In this document: piece after piece, positions 1 to 8,070 of the stretch
How positions within the stretch are numbered: the first letter of the stretch is position 1
Layout of the letters: each line of letters opens with the position of its first letter
Source of the DNA: Methanosarcinaceae archaeon
GTDB taxonomy: Archaea > Halobacteriota > Methanosarcinia > Methanosarcinales > Methanosarcinaceae
DNA: 16,732 nt
Direction: 5' to 3'
NCBI GenBank assembly: GCA_030609665.1
Contig: JAUWBW010000009.1
Location: forward strand, 1-16,732
The notes under the pieces: model-generated
Seen by the model: only the letters and a program-made list of their open reading frames with translations
Told to the model about the DNA's origin: nothing
Database searches by the model: none
Made by a program: the position numbers and the translations under genes

Positions 1-299
1 TGTATCACAGGCTGGTGGTATGCGATCATCGAAAGTGTCCGCAGCATCGGAGCACCTACTTCTTTTGGTGCGAGCGGGCGCACAAGGTCTGTATATTGCG
101 GTTTAACCTGCATCACGTACCTGTCCCCAAGATCGATGATCTCAAGTCCGCACTCGCGCTCTTTATACTCCTTAATAAGCGATTGAACGATCGGATCCAC
201 CTGTTTTTTTGGTTTATCGATGATCTTTGCAAGTGTCTGGATATCCAATGCCCTGCCTGCAGCAAAAAATGAAGCTTCGATGGTTTCTTTATCACTCAT
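1..299 (-). CDS. scpB: ScpB, segregation and condensation protein B (partial, C-terminus off the left edge)
   Basis: This is the non-kleisin subunit of the prokaryotic condensin, a winged-helix protein that binds the kleisin ScpA and helps SMC organise chromosomes. The visible 99 codons start at ATG 299 (MSDKETIEASFFAAGRALD) and include the family-typical run APKEVGAPMLRTLSMIAYHQ near the edge, which is the second winged-helix entry of ScpB. The N-terminal half carries the usual first winged helix, in which a short helical segment is followed by EIIDLGDRYVMQV. The ATG follows the scpA TAA with no intervening base, so translation is probably coupled; a weak GGT lies inside the end of scpA. The stop codon and roughly the last half of the protein lie outside the window. 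Identity is firm from the sequence and from its place after smc and scpA. Confidence 0.93.
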   Translation of the reverse strand, partial: MSDKETIEASFFAAGRALDIQTLAKIIDKPKKQVDPIVQSLIKEYKERECGLEIIDLGDRYVMQVKPQYTDLVRPLAPKEVGAPMLRTLSMIAYHQPVI

Positions 300-1157
300 T
301 TACGTATTACCTATATCAACATCATCAAACGTACTGCCGCTTGGGTGGATGTACAGTTCCCCAAACAACTCTTTTTGGGTAAGCATTATTTTTTTATCCG
401 TGGCAAGGAACAGGAGTGAGATATAATTCATCACATTTTCCGATCTGTTCCCGTTCATAAGTTCTGAAAAAGGCACACATGTCCTTTCCTTGAAGGCATC
501 TATAAGTTGGTCACCAAGCAATGTGACACGCTCTATAATATTTTCCTCATGTGCGATACCGAGAACCTCATCGGTTGTAGCGGCTTCCATTTCTATTATT
601 TTGCGGATGCGCACTCTTTCCTTACGCTTAAATTCTACATTCTCCGCCTTTTTGAGTTCATTGATAAGTTCCTGCAAGGTAACGGGTCTGGTCGCAATGC
701 GCCGGATTGGAAGTTTTGGGACCGGATAATCCTCAACATCGTAGAAATCCATCCCGTCATCGAACCCGAAATCATCATCTTCCTCCTCTTCCACAACAAT
801 ACCTGTCGATTTCATGCGAAGCAGGACCGCTGCATACAGGAGTGTCCTGCCGGATATCCGCAGGTCCATCATCTTCATACTTTCGATCTTTGCAAGAAAT
901 TTATCTGTTATATCAACAATATCGAGGTCCCATGGATTGATGTCATCGGTTTTCACAAGGTTTAACAATATCTCGACAGGTTCATTGAGAACATCATCGG
1001 AAAGTTCAAGGTGCGCCCCATCAACACCGAGTGAGCGCAGGGTTTCAATAAAATCGGGATCAAGTGCGTTTGCGGCTGGTGCCGAAATCATTTCTCCAAA
1101 TATGTCATGTGATGCCTGGCTTGTTTCCATAACGTCCATACTTTCGATCATTTCCAT
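300..1157 (-). CDS. scpA: ScpA, kleisin subunit of condensin
   Basis: ScpA is the kleisin that bridges the two heads of the SMC dimer and recruits ScpB. The 285-residue product has the diagnostic N-terminal run EPVEILLNLVKTDDINPWDL at about residues 59-78, followed by ITDKFLAKIES and RTLLYAAVLLRMKS, which form the SMC-neck-binding helices. The C-terminal end, FLATDKKIMLTQKELFGELYI, is the winged helix that binds the SMC cap. Between them are a very acidic linker (a Glu/Asp block at about 121-145) and a basic helix. The first 50 residues are an unusual extension ahead of the conserved core. ATG 1157 is preceded by GGTGA, which supports this start. The gene is separated from smc by 80 bp and abuts scpB. 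The call rests on family motifs and gene order. Confidence 0.94.
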   Translation of the reverse strand: MEMIESMDVMETSQASHDIFGEMISAPAANALDPDFIETLRSLGVDGAHLELSDDVLNEPVEILLNLVKTDDINPWDLDIVDITDKFLAKIESMKMMDLRISGRTLLYAAVLLRMKSTGIVVEEEEDDDFGFDDGMDFYDVEDYPVPKLPIRRIATRPVTLQELINELKKAENVEFKRKERVRIRKIIEMEAATTDEVLGIAHEENIIERVTLLGDQLIDAFKERTCVPFSELMNGNRSENVMNYISLLFLATDKKIMLTQKELFGELYIHPSGSTFDDVDIGNT

Positions 1158-1237
1158 ATTTTCACCGCCATTGTAACTTTTAATTCAAATTTATTCTTTA
1201 ACTTCAACCTTTAATTCATCGTCAACTCAAACTCTGT

Positions 1238-4200
1238 TTAATATAATTTAACACCGGTTATACTTGTGATATTATTTTCCTGCATTGCGACCCCTATTGT
1301 TCGCTCGGCAGCTTCGATCATTGGTTTTCGGAGGGATACGACAATGAACTGCGCATTTTCCTTGGATGATTTCACACGCTGTGCCACCCTCTCGGCATTC
1401 ACACCGTCAAGGAACATATCGATCTCATCAAACGCATAGAACGGTGCAGGTCGATACTGCTGGATAGCAAACACAAACGCAAGCGCGGTCAGGCTTTTTT
1501 CTCCTCCCGACATTGCTTCGAGACGTTGCAGGGTCTTATCCTTTGGCTGCGCTTTCAATGTCATGCCGCCTGCAAATGGATCATCATAATCGTCAAGCAC
1601 AAGTTCGCCGGTACCGTCCGAGAGTTCATTGAAAATGACCTTAAAAGGTTCGTTGATGCCATCGAAAGTTTCCATGAATGCATCTTTTTTGAGTTTCTCA
1701 TATTGCTCGATACGCTCAAGTATCTGCTCACGTTCACTGACAAGAATATCCCGCCTTGTTTTAAGGTCGGTAAGTCTGATCTCTACCTCATCATATTCAT
1801 CGATCGCACGCATATTAACAGGTTCCAGACGCTCCATGGCGCGTTCAATGGATTCGATCCTTGTGCGCACAGTCTCATAGTTTGGCACCTCTTCATTTTC
1901 CTCAAGACCGCGCCTTTCAAGTTCCTCTGCAAGTTCCGTGATCTGCTCAAGCAGTGCGCTGCGGGTTGCATCAAGCGCGATCATATGCCTGTTTCCGTCA
2001 TCGAATTTCTGTTTAATGGACTCGAACTGTGTCTTAACAGCCCCATGTTCAGCCTGTTTGCGAATACGATCCTGCTGGAGTTCCTTGAGTTCCTCTGCAA
2101 GTTCATGCTCACGTTCCTGTTTCTTGATAAGTGATTCCTCAAGTTCAGCGATCTTTTCTTTAAGGCCTGCAACCCGTTCCTTGTGGGTGGATTTCTTCTC
2201 ATCCATTTCCTTGATAAGTTCGCGGTTCTCCTCCATCTTTTTAGTTGCATATTCATGGTCAAGGTTCAATGCATTGATCTGGGCTTCAATATCACGCACG
2301 CGCCCGTCAAGGTGTCTGATCTCCTCATCAATGGTTTCTGCCTGTTCATTAAGTTCGGGAATTTCGGAATCTGACAACTTCTCATCAAGCACTGCGATCT
2401 TTTCATCAAGCGTCTTGCTGACCTCGTCCTTCTCATCCTTCTGGATAACAACCTGGTCCATCTCCTCACGAAGTTTGATACGCGATTCCTCGATCTCGAC
2501 ACGTTCAGTATTCTTTGCTTCCACAAGTTTGGCAAGCCTCTCTCCGCGCCCTTTAATCTCTTCAAGCTGCATCTCCTTTCTGGATATATCCTTCTCACAC
2601 TCGGTGATCTCCCGATTGACTTCAGAGATGTGTCCCTCAAAAGTATCCAGTTTCTTGATGGCAGAACTGCGCCTCGAATCAAATTCAGTCACCTGTTCTG
2701 CAATTTTTGTAAGTTTATCTTTTTCTGCCGCAGCAAATGACAGGGTTGAACGTCCTCTTGATCCGCCTGTCATAGCACCGCTCTTCTCGACAACATCCCC
2801 GTCAAGCGTGACCATTCGAATGCCGCCCATCAGTTTTCTTGCATTGGTCAGATCGTCAACGATCAGCGTATCCCTGAATACGTACCAGAATGCTGATTCA
2901 AAACGAAGATCAAAATCAATAAGATCGATCGCATACCCGATCACACCTTCCCTATTCGATAGGTCTTTGTAAGGTCTGCGCCCATCCATTTTGTTAAGTG
3001 GCAGGAATGTGGCTCTGCCCCCACGTTGCTGTTTCAGGAACGAGATGGCACGCGAAGCATCCTCATCGGTCTCGACAACAAGTGCCTGCATACGCCCGCC
3101 CGCAGCAATCCCGAGTGCAGTCGCATATTTTTCATCAACGCTTCCAAGTTCTGCGATGGTCCCATAAATACCGGGCAGACCATGTCTCTTTTTCTCATTG
3201 AGGGCCATCTCCACAGCCCTCGAATAACCGCTATTGTCCTCAGTTGCACGCACGCGAGCATCCAAAACTGCATATTCCTGCTGGTACTTGCGGAGTGAAA
3301 TTTCAAGGTCTTGTACAACGCCTTTTATCTGGGAACGGTTGCTTTCAAGGTCATCGATATCCTTTGTAAGTGAATTGATATTCTCTGTCAGTTTTTCAAT
3401 ATCATATTCGGCGGATTTTGTATCGCTATCGGAAGACTCAACATTCGACTTTGCTTCCTCCATCTCATTTTCGATATCCCGGATCTCAGCCGACTTTCGA
3501 CGCAGCGAATCAAGCAGCCGGTCTTCCTGGCGCATGAGTTCGTTCTTATCGTTCTTGGTAGTTTCAAGTTCAGTTCTGAGTGTGGTAAGTTCGTCACGCG
3601 TCTGTGCGAATTTCTCATCTACATCAGCGATCTTGCTCTGCAATATCATGCGCTGGGTCTTGCGGTCACTGATCTCGGCAAGAATGCCGTCCTTGCGCAG
3701 TTTTTCTTCACCGGTCTGTGTATCAAGTCCCTCGATCTTGCTCTTGACCTCATCGATCTCAACGAACGCCTTGCGTCGTCTTGCATCAACATCCTCGATC
3801 TCATTATCGGCAAGTTCGATACTGTCAACACATCTTGACACCTCTCCCTTGATCTCTTCGATATCCTTCTTGGTCTGGATCTGTTCATCCTCGCCCATCT
3901 TTTGGATATTGGATGTGAGTTGTTCAAGTTCGGATTCAAGTTCGTCAAGTTTCTCGCGTTTTTCATCCATTGACTGTGAAAGACTGCCAAGAACCTCTTT
4001 TTTCGCTTCAATGTCACTGGTTACGGATTCGAGTTCGGTTTTTGCATCCTTGAGTTTTGCAAGGATCACAAAGCCCTCGAACTTCATTTTTTCTTCTTTG
4101 AGTGACTGGTACTTGACAGCCTGATTTCGCTCAACCTTGAGTTTTTCGAGTTGTCCGCCAACTTCTTCGATGATAATATCAACCCTCTCGACACGCTCAC

Positions 4201-4759
4201 GGACAATGTCAAGTTCATTCAGTGCCCGATCTCTCTTATTGTCGAATTCGGCAACACCCGCGATCTCGTCTATGATCTTGCGCCGCTCAGTCGGATTCAT
4301 TGTGAAGATACGTGTGACATCACCCTGCATAACGACATTATAACCTTCGGGAGTGACACGTGCTTTTGCAAGGTATGTGTGAACATCTGTCAGGCTCACT
4401 GCCTTACCGTTGAAGTAAAAATAACTGTAATATCCTGAATCGGTCCGCCTGATCTTGCGGCTGATCGTGATCTCATTGTTGTCTACCGGCATCTCGCGGT
4501 CGGTATTGTCGAATTTGATTGTAACCTGTGCAAAATCAGGTTTTTTCGCTTTATCGCCATTATATATCAGGTCAGTAAGTTTTTCAGCTCGCATTGTTCT
4601 TGAACTGGAAAGCCCGAGCGCAAAGAGGATACCATCTATGATATTGGATTTCCCACTTCCGTTTGGACCGGATATTGTGGTGAAATCATCAAAAAAAGGT
4701 ATTTTAACCTTTTTTCCAAATGACTTGAAGTTTACAAACTCAATTTCCTTAATATACAC
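1238..4759 (-). CDS. smc: SMC chromosome-segregation ATPase
   Basis: SMC is the ring-forming ATPase of condensin that extrudes or bridges DNA loops. The 1173-residue length is standard. The N-terminal head has Walker A GPNGSGKS at residues 31-38. Two long Glu/Lys/Arg-rich coiled-coil arms flank a hinge at about 525-665, which ends with the glycine-rich GAMTGGSRGRS. The C-terminal head has signature MSGGEKS at 1083-1089 and Walker B FYAFDE at 1107-1112 with the catalytic Glu, followed by the D-loop MFLDG. The start is GTG at 4759, chosen because AGGAG (4766-4770, read on the minus strand) lies 6 nt upstream. It is 34 bp downstream of the coiled-coil gene and upstream of scpA and scpB, so one operon is likely. 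No missing catalytic residues were seen. Confidence 0.97.
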   Translation of the reverse strand: MYIKEIEFVNFKSFGKKVKIPFFDDFTTISGPNGSGKSNIIDGILFALGLSSSRTMRAEKLTDLIYNGDKAKKPDFAQVTIKFDNTDREMPVDNNEITISRKIRRTDSGYYSYFYFNGKAVSLTDVHTYLAKARVTPEGYNVVMQGDVTRIFTMNPTERRKIIDEIAGVAEFDNKRDRALNELDIVRERVERVDIIIEEVGGQLEKLKVERNQAVKYQSLKEEKMKFEGFVILAKLKDAKTELESVTSDIEAKKEVLGSLSQSMDEKREKLDELESELEQLTSNIQKMGEDEQIQTKKDIEEIKGEVSRCVDSIELADNEIEDVDARRRKAFVEIDEVKSKIEGLDTQTGEEKLRKDGILAEISDRKTQRMILQSKIADVDEKFAQTRDELTTLRTELETTKNDKNELMRQEDRLLDSLRRKSAEIRDIENEMEEAKSNVESSDSDTKSAEYDIEKLTENINSLTKDIDDLESNRSQIKGVVQDLEISLRKYQQEYAVLDARVRATEDNSGYSRAVEMALNEKKRHGLPGIYGTIAELGSVDEKYATALGIAAGGRMQALVVETDEDASRAISFLKQQRGGRATFLPLNKMDGRRPYKDLSNREGVIGYAIDLIDFDLRFESAFWYVFRDTLIVDDLTNARKLMGGIRMVTLDGDVVEKSGAMTGGSRGRSTLSFAAAEKDKLTKIAEQVTEFDSRRSSAIKKLDTFEGHISEVNREITECEKDISRKEMQLEEIKGRGERLAKLVEAKNTERVEIEESRIKLREEMDQVVIQKDEKDEVSKTLDEKIAVLDEKLSDSEIPELNEQAETIDEEIRHLDGRVRDIEAQINALNLDHEYATKKMEENRELIKEMDEKKSTHKERVAGLKEKIAELEESLIKKQEREHELAEELKELQQDRIRKQAEHGAVKTQFESIKQKFDDGNRHMIALDATRSALLEQITELAEELERRGLEENEEVPNYETVRTRIESIERAMERLEPVNMRAIDEYDEVEIRLTDLKTRRDILVSEREQILERIEQYEKLKKDAFMETFDGINEPFKVIFNELSDGTGELVLDDYDDPFAGGMTLKAQPKDKTLQRLEAMSGGEKSLTALAFVFAIQQYRPAPFYAFDEIDMFLDGVNAERVAQRVKSSKENAQFIVVSLRKPMIEAAERTIGVAMQENNITSITGVKLY

Positions 4760-4765
4760 AAGAAA

Positions 4766-4770
4766 CTCCT
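4766..4770 (-). promoter_or_regulatory. Ribosome binding site deciding the smc GTG start
   Basis: On the minus strand AGGAG stands 6 nt before GTG 4759. It explains the use of a non-ATG start for smc and matches the anti-Shine-Dalgarno sequence at the end of archaeal 16S rRNA. Confidence 0.7.
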
Positions 4771-4793
4771 GTTTTTAGTTAGTATATATTTTA

Positions 4794-5546
4794 TTAGAAA
4801 TCTGGTTTTTTGCGAGTGGTGGTTATTTCCACATCTTCACCGTCACGTTTCTCAACGGTCTCAACACCATGTTCAGTTTGAGACTCACGCCGCACATCTT
4901 TTTTATCTTTTGCAACGATATATTCAGATCGATTGCTCTTTGTCGAAGATCGAACTTTATTGGCCCTGTGTCCGGGGTGCTCCTTTCCACTATCGGCAAT
5001 GATATACTCAGTTTTTGGCTCAGGTTCCGGAATCTTTGGTTCAGGTTCTTCCCTTTTAACTTCGCGAATATTGAACTGCGGTTTATTTGGCTTGCGCGCT
5101 TCCGCAGGATTTGGTCGTGACATAGAAACTGTTGCACGTGGCTGAGTTGGAGTATTGGAAATGTTGGGTTGTACTATGGTATTTGAATTTGGCTGTGTCT
5201 GTGGTTTTGGAACCGGTTTTTGTACTGCCAACGTGGCACTTTCTTTATGGACAATGCTGGTGTTGTTGCTGTTTTTCTGCCCGATCATGTTCCTTGTGGA
5301 GCGAAGTTCCGATTTCTGGTCTAAAAGCTCGTCCATCATACCGCTCAATGTGTTTGACAATTCCAAAACCTTCTGCTCTATCTTTGTCAGGCGGTTGTTC
5401 ATATCAAGATCGTTCTGGAGATCACGACGCAATTCGGTCATGATCGAGTCTCTCAGTGTGACTTTGAGTTCTTCGAACTCACTATCTTTATCCTGTAGCT
5501 GCCGCTCAAGGCGCTCAATTACAAAGTCTCTATTTTCAACGCTCAT
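4794..5546 (-). CDS. Uncharacterised coiled-coil protein heading the smc cluster
   Basis: I do not recognise a named family. From ATG 5546 the product has 250 residues. Residues about 5-90 are a charged heptad-like coiled coil (for example VIERLERQLQDKDSEFEELK). Residues about 91-180 are low-complexity, rich in Pro, Gln, Asn, Thr and Ser (PVPKPQTQPNSN) and probably disordered. The tail is highly charged and carries two related motifs, EYIIAD at about 180-185 and EYIVAK at about 208-213. There is no signal peptide or membrane segment, so it is probably cytoplasmic. I chose ATG 5546 because GAGGG lies just upstream and because a TATA-like element at 5621-5630 would start transcription near 5600. 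The frame stays open to TTG 5606, which would add 20 residues (beginning NNSLDYTKYEG). It ends 34 bp before smc on the same strand, which suggests a condensin-linked or DNA-organising role; that is inference only. Confidence 0.72.
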   Translation of the reverse strand: MSVENRDFVIERLERQLQDKDSEFEELKVTLRDSIMTELRRDLQNDLDMNNRLTKIEQKVLELSNTLSGMMDELLDQKSELRSTRNMIGQKNSNNTSIVHKESATLAVQKPVPKPQTQPNSNTIVQPNISNTPTQPRATVSMSRPNPAEARKPNKPQFNIREVKREEPEPKIPEPEPKTEYIIADSGKEHPGHRANKVRSSTKSNRSEYIVAKDKKDVRRESQTEHGVETVEKRDGEDVEITTTRKKPDF

Positions 5547-5620
5547 GTAATCCCTCGCAAAACCATTCAAGCCCTCATACTTGGTATAGTCTAAACTATT
5601 ATTCAATTATATGATAAAAA

Positions 5621-5630
5621 GTATAATATA
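5621..5630. promoter_or_regulatory. Shared TATA-like element in a divergent promoter region
   Basis: GTATAATATA lies between the leftward coiled-coil/smc cluster and the rightward amidohydrolase gene. It is nearly symmetric and could serve either direction. Counting about 27 nt, it would give a transcript start near 5600 leftwards and near 5652 rightwards, each leaving a leader that contains the proposed ribosome site. This is a positional inference only. Confidence 0.4.
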
Positions 5631-5687
5631 GCTTATGGTTGTGATTCCTGTTTGCGTATTTATTTGTCCAATTTACTAGGATTAATC

Positions 5688-6500
5688 ATGATAATTGATT
5701 GTCATACTCATATCTTTCCGTCAAGGATCGCACAAAAGGCAGCACATGATCTTATGCACCTCTACGGTTCGCCGCCCGTTGTTGGAGTGACTGCGGCTTC
5801 CCTGTCGAAACACATGGGCCAATGCGGGGTTGACAAGTCTGTAATACTTCCTGTTGCCACCACTCCTGATCAGGTCATTTCCATAAACAACTGGGTATTG
5901 TCATTATCGAGTGGCTGTGAACGTTTTATAGGACTCGGGGCGATGCATCCGAATTTTGAGAATATCGGGGTTGAACTTGGACGACTGAAAAAAGCAGGCA
6001 TCAGGGGTGTAAAGATACATCCCGAGTTTCAGTTCTTCTATCCTGATGAGGAGCGCATGTTCGGGCTTTATGAGGCATTAATTGAGCATGACATGCTGGC
6101 ATTCTTCCACGCAGGTGGTGGTGGAACATGGCTAAAAGAGATACATGGCACACCCGAGAGATTCGAGGCGGTTTTGGATTCGTTCCCAAAAATGAAGGTT
6201 CTGGCTGCACATTTTGGAGGTTATGGTTGTTGGGAAGGGGTTGAAAAACACCTTCTTGGGCGCGAGATACTGTTTGATACTGCCTATATTTTCAAATCCG
6301 ACGATGGAACAAAGTATCTGCCAGATGATGATATTGTGCGTATGATCGAGGCGCACGGTAGTGAGAAGGTATTGTTTGGGACCGATTATCCATTCAGGCG
6401 GCAGGATGTGGAAATTGCAAACCTGATTGGGCTTGATCTGGATGATGTCGACAAAGAAGGGATACTTGGGGGAAATGCGGCACGGGTGCTTGGGGTTTAA
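5688..6500 (+). CDS. Amidohydrolase, TIM-barrel metal-dependent hydrolase (COG2159/Amidohydro_2 type)
   Basis: The 270-residue product is a predicted cytoplasmic metal-dependent hydrolase or decarboxylase of the amidohydrolase superfamily; the substrate cannot be read from the sequence. It shows the superfamily metal-ligand pattern in order: DCHTH at residues 4-8 (the HxH of strand 1), GVKIHPEF at 108-115, FFHAGGGG at 139-146, LAAHFGG at 172-178, and FGTDYPF at 230-236 with the catalytic Asp of strand 8. The end, GILGGNAARVLGV, is the usual closing helix. ATG 5688 was chosen because AGGA lies 6 nt upstream and the conserved core begins directly after it; an in-frame TTG at 5652 would add 12 non-conserved hydrophobic residues. 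It stands alone, divergent from the smc cluster. The family call is strong, the function open. Confidence 0.9.
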   Translation: MIIDCHTHIFPSRIAQKAAHDLMHLYGSPPVVGVTAASLSKHMGQCGVDKSVILPVATTPDQVISINNWVLSLSSGCERFIGLGAMHPNFENIGVELGRLKKAGIRGVKIHPEFQFFYPDEERMFGLYEALIEHDMLAFFHAGGGGTWLKEIHGTPERFEAVLDSFPKMKVLAAHFGGYGCWEGVEKHLLGREILFDTAYIFKSDDGTKYLPDDDIVRMIEAHGSEKVLFGTDYPFRRQDVEIANLIGLDLDDVDKEGILGGNAARVLGV

Positions 6501-6604
6501 AACAAAGGTATTTTCAGCGTTTTCTCGTGCCGAGTCTATACTAATTTTGAGATAATTAGTTTTATAACGATGAATTGTTGTTATAAGTTTGAGATTTGAC
6601 TATA

Positions 6605-6659
6605 CTATATCAGTATGATGATATAATCAATAATATATTATATCATTACATTGATATAG
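6605..6659. repeat. 23-bp imperfect inverted repeat with 9-bp spacer
   Basis: The left arm 6605-6627 (starting CTATATCAGTATGATG) and the reverse complement of the right arm 6637-6659 (starting CTATATCAATGTAATG) match at 20 of 23 positions. The inner 10 bp, ATGATATAAT/ATTATATCAT, match perfectly. It lies about 65 bp upstream of the ATPase start, a position suited to an operator or a cruciform-forming element. Confidence 0.75.
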
Positions 6660-6671
6660 TTTAGTACAAAA

Positions 6672-6682
6672 TATATCAGTAT
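6672..6682 (+). repeat. Third copy of the TATATCAGTAT half-site
   Basis: TATATCAGTAT at 6672-6682 repeats exactly the sequence at 6606-6616, 66 bp away and in the same orientation. With the two arms of the palindrome this makes three related half-sites ahead of the ATPase gene. Confidence 0.7.
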
Positions 6683-6722
6683 AGTGATAAAGATTAAATG
6701 ATTTGATTGGTAAGTGATATTG

Positions 6723-8048
6723 ATGCTCGAAAAAAACCGGATATTTGAGATACTGAGGGACCAGAATTACTGGTTCAAAGATGTTCCACACGAGGAGTAT
6801 ATTGAGCGGAAGCATTACTTGGGCAAGATGAAAGAATTGCTCCATTCAAGATCGATCACTATCGTGACAGGTCCAAGAAGGGCTGGAAAGACAGTGCTCT
6901 TAAAACAGGTCATAAGTGGGATGATGAGTGTGGGGGTTGACAGAGAACAGATATTGTATCTCAATCTTGAGGACTACAGGCTTTATTCACATCATTCACT
7001 TGAACTTTTAAGTGTAGTTCTTGAAACGTATAAAGAGAACATAAATCCGAAAAAGAATATCTACTTTTTCATAGACGAGATACAGAACATAGAGGGTTTT
7101 GAGCACTTCCTGCGAACAGAGTATGATCGGGATGGCAAAGAAAAGATCAAATTCATCATAACCGGCTCAAATTCAAAACTGTTGTCAAAGGAACTTGGTA
7201 CACTGCTGACAGGCAGGACCTCAACAGTTACTGTGTATTCTTTTTCCTTTGGGGAATATCTCCAATATCATGATGTAAAACTGGACATGAGTTCATATTT
7301 CACTCTTGAACAACGGAAAAATGAGATAAAACAGTTATTCAACAAGTATGTCGCTTTTGGTTCAATACCGGAATTCCTTGATGAAACAAAACCGTACGAC
7401 AGATTGAATGAATATCTTGAGAATATAATATTCAAGGATATCGTTGTACGTTTCAATATAAGGAACACCAGATTGGTAAAAGAACTTGCAATATTTTTGG
7501 CAACAAACACCGCAAAAACATATTCCATAAACCAACTCAGCAAGACATTCAAGTGTTCTGTAAACACCATACAGGAGTATCTTTTCGATCTTGAACAGGC
7601 GTATCTGTTCTTTTATTTAAAACAGTATTCATATTCCTATAAAGAACAGGTAACGACCCAGTCAAAAGCATACTGTATAGACACAGGACTTGCCAGCGCA
7701 ACAGGGTTTCAATTTTCAAAAAATAATGGTCGTCTTATTGAGAATTCTGTGTTCATCGAACTCAAAAGAAGAGGTCATGACATCTATTATCACAAAAGTG
7801 CCAAAACAGGAGTAGAATGTGATTTCCTGATAAAGGAAGGAATGCACGTGACCAATGCGATACAGGTTACGGAATCACTTGTAAATCAGGATACCAGAAA
7901 AAGAGAGATCAATGGTCTTCTCAATGCTGCCCAACAATATGGGCTAAGCGCTGGTTTGATACTGACCGACAATGAGTATGATGATCTCATGCAGGGCGGG
8001 ATAAACATACAAGTGCGTCCAATATGGTTTTGGATGCTGTGTATGTAA
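6723..8048 (+). CDS. ATPase of the AAA_14/DUF4143 family (archaeal orphan ATPase)
   Basis: The 441-residue protein is a P-loop ATPase of a family common in archaea and anaerobic bacteria whose cellular role is not established. Walker A GPRRAGKT is at 50-57, Walker B YFFIDE at 114-119, and sensor 1 is in FIITGSNS at about 144-151. A linker with FSFGEYL and GSIPEFL is typical of the family. The middle (about 250-300) is a winged-helix-like segment (YSINQLSKTFKCSVNTIQEY). The C-terminus (about 335-420) resembles a restriction-endonuclease-like fold: VFIELKRR, GVECDFLI and AIQVTESL; the last has Thr where an active PD-(D/E)XK core would have Lys. ATG 6723 is preceded by GTGAT at a 4-nt gap; an in-frame GTG at 6714 is the alternative. 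It stands alone between oppositely oriented neighbours, and such genes are often patchily distributed, so transfer is possible. Confidence 0.88.
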   Translation: MLEKNRIFEILRDQNYWFKDVPHEEYIERKHYLGKMKELLHSRSITIVTGPRRAGKTVLLKQVISGMMSVGVDREQILYLNLEDYRLYSHHSLELLSVVLETYKENINPKKNIYFFIDEIQNIEGFEHFLRTEYDRDGKEKIKFIITGSNSKLLSKELGTLLTGRTSTVTVYSFSFGEYLQYHDVKLDMSSYFTLEQRKNEIKQLFNKYVAFGSIPEFLDETKPYDRLNEYLENIIFKDIVVRFNIRNTRLVKELAIFLATNTAKTYSINQLSKTFKCSVNTIQEYLFDLEQAYLFFYLKQYSYSYKEQVTTQSKAYCIDTGLASATGFQFSKNNGRLIENSVFIELKRRGHDIYYHKSAKTGVECDFLIKEGMHVTNAIQVTESLVNQDTRKREINGLLNAAQQYGLSAGLILTDNEYDDLMQGGINIQVRPIWFWMLCM

Positions 8049-8070
8049 CACCTATGCCATTAATGAATTA

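Larger units (their letters stand above)
6501..6722. other. AT-rich intergenic region with palindromes, promoter region of the AAA_14-type ATPase
   Basis: This 222-bp gap contains no open frame that looks coding. Its first part is T-rich (TATTTTCAGCGTTTTC, just after the amidohydrolase stop) and may end that transcript. A 7-bp inverted repeat TTATAAC/GTTATAA lies at 6562-6568 and 6580-6586. The larger inverted repeat and its third half-copy are listed separately. The region is much richer in A and T than the flanking genes. Confidence 0.6.

Noticed and set aside
1938..2972. A 344-codon open frame on the plus strand, Ser-rich
   Set aside because: It lies entirely antisense to the smc coiled coil; its Ser/Leu/Ile-rich composition is the mirror of Glu/Lys-rich codons, and it has no recognisable domain.
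3234..4124. A 296-codon open frame on the plus strand
   Set aside because: Same cause: an antisense shadow of the first smc coiled-coil arm, Ser-rich with no motif.
5132..5550. Open frames on the plus strand with Cys/Trp-rich products
   Set aside because: They are antisense to the coiled-coil gene with no ribosome site or known motif.
6605..6682. CRISPR-like or transposon terminal repeats
   Set aside because: There is only one inverted pair and one extra half-copy, spacers are not regular, and no transposase or cas gene is nearby.
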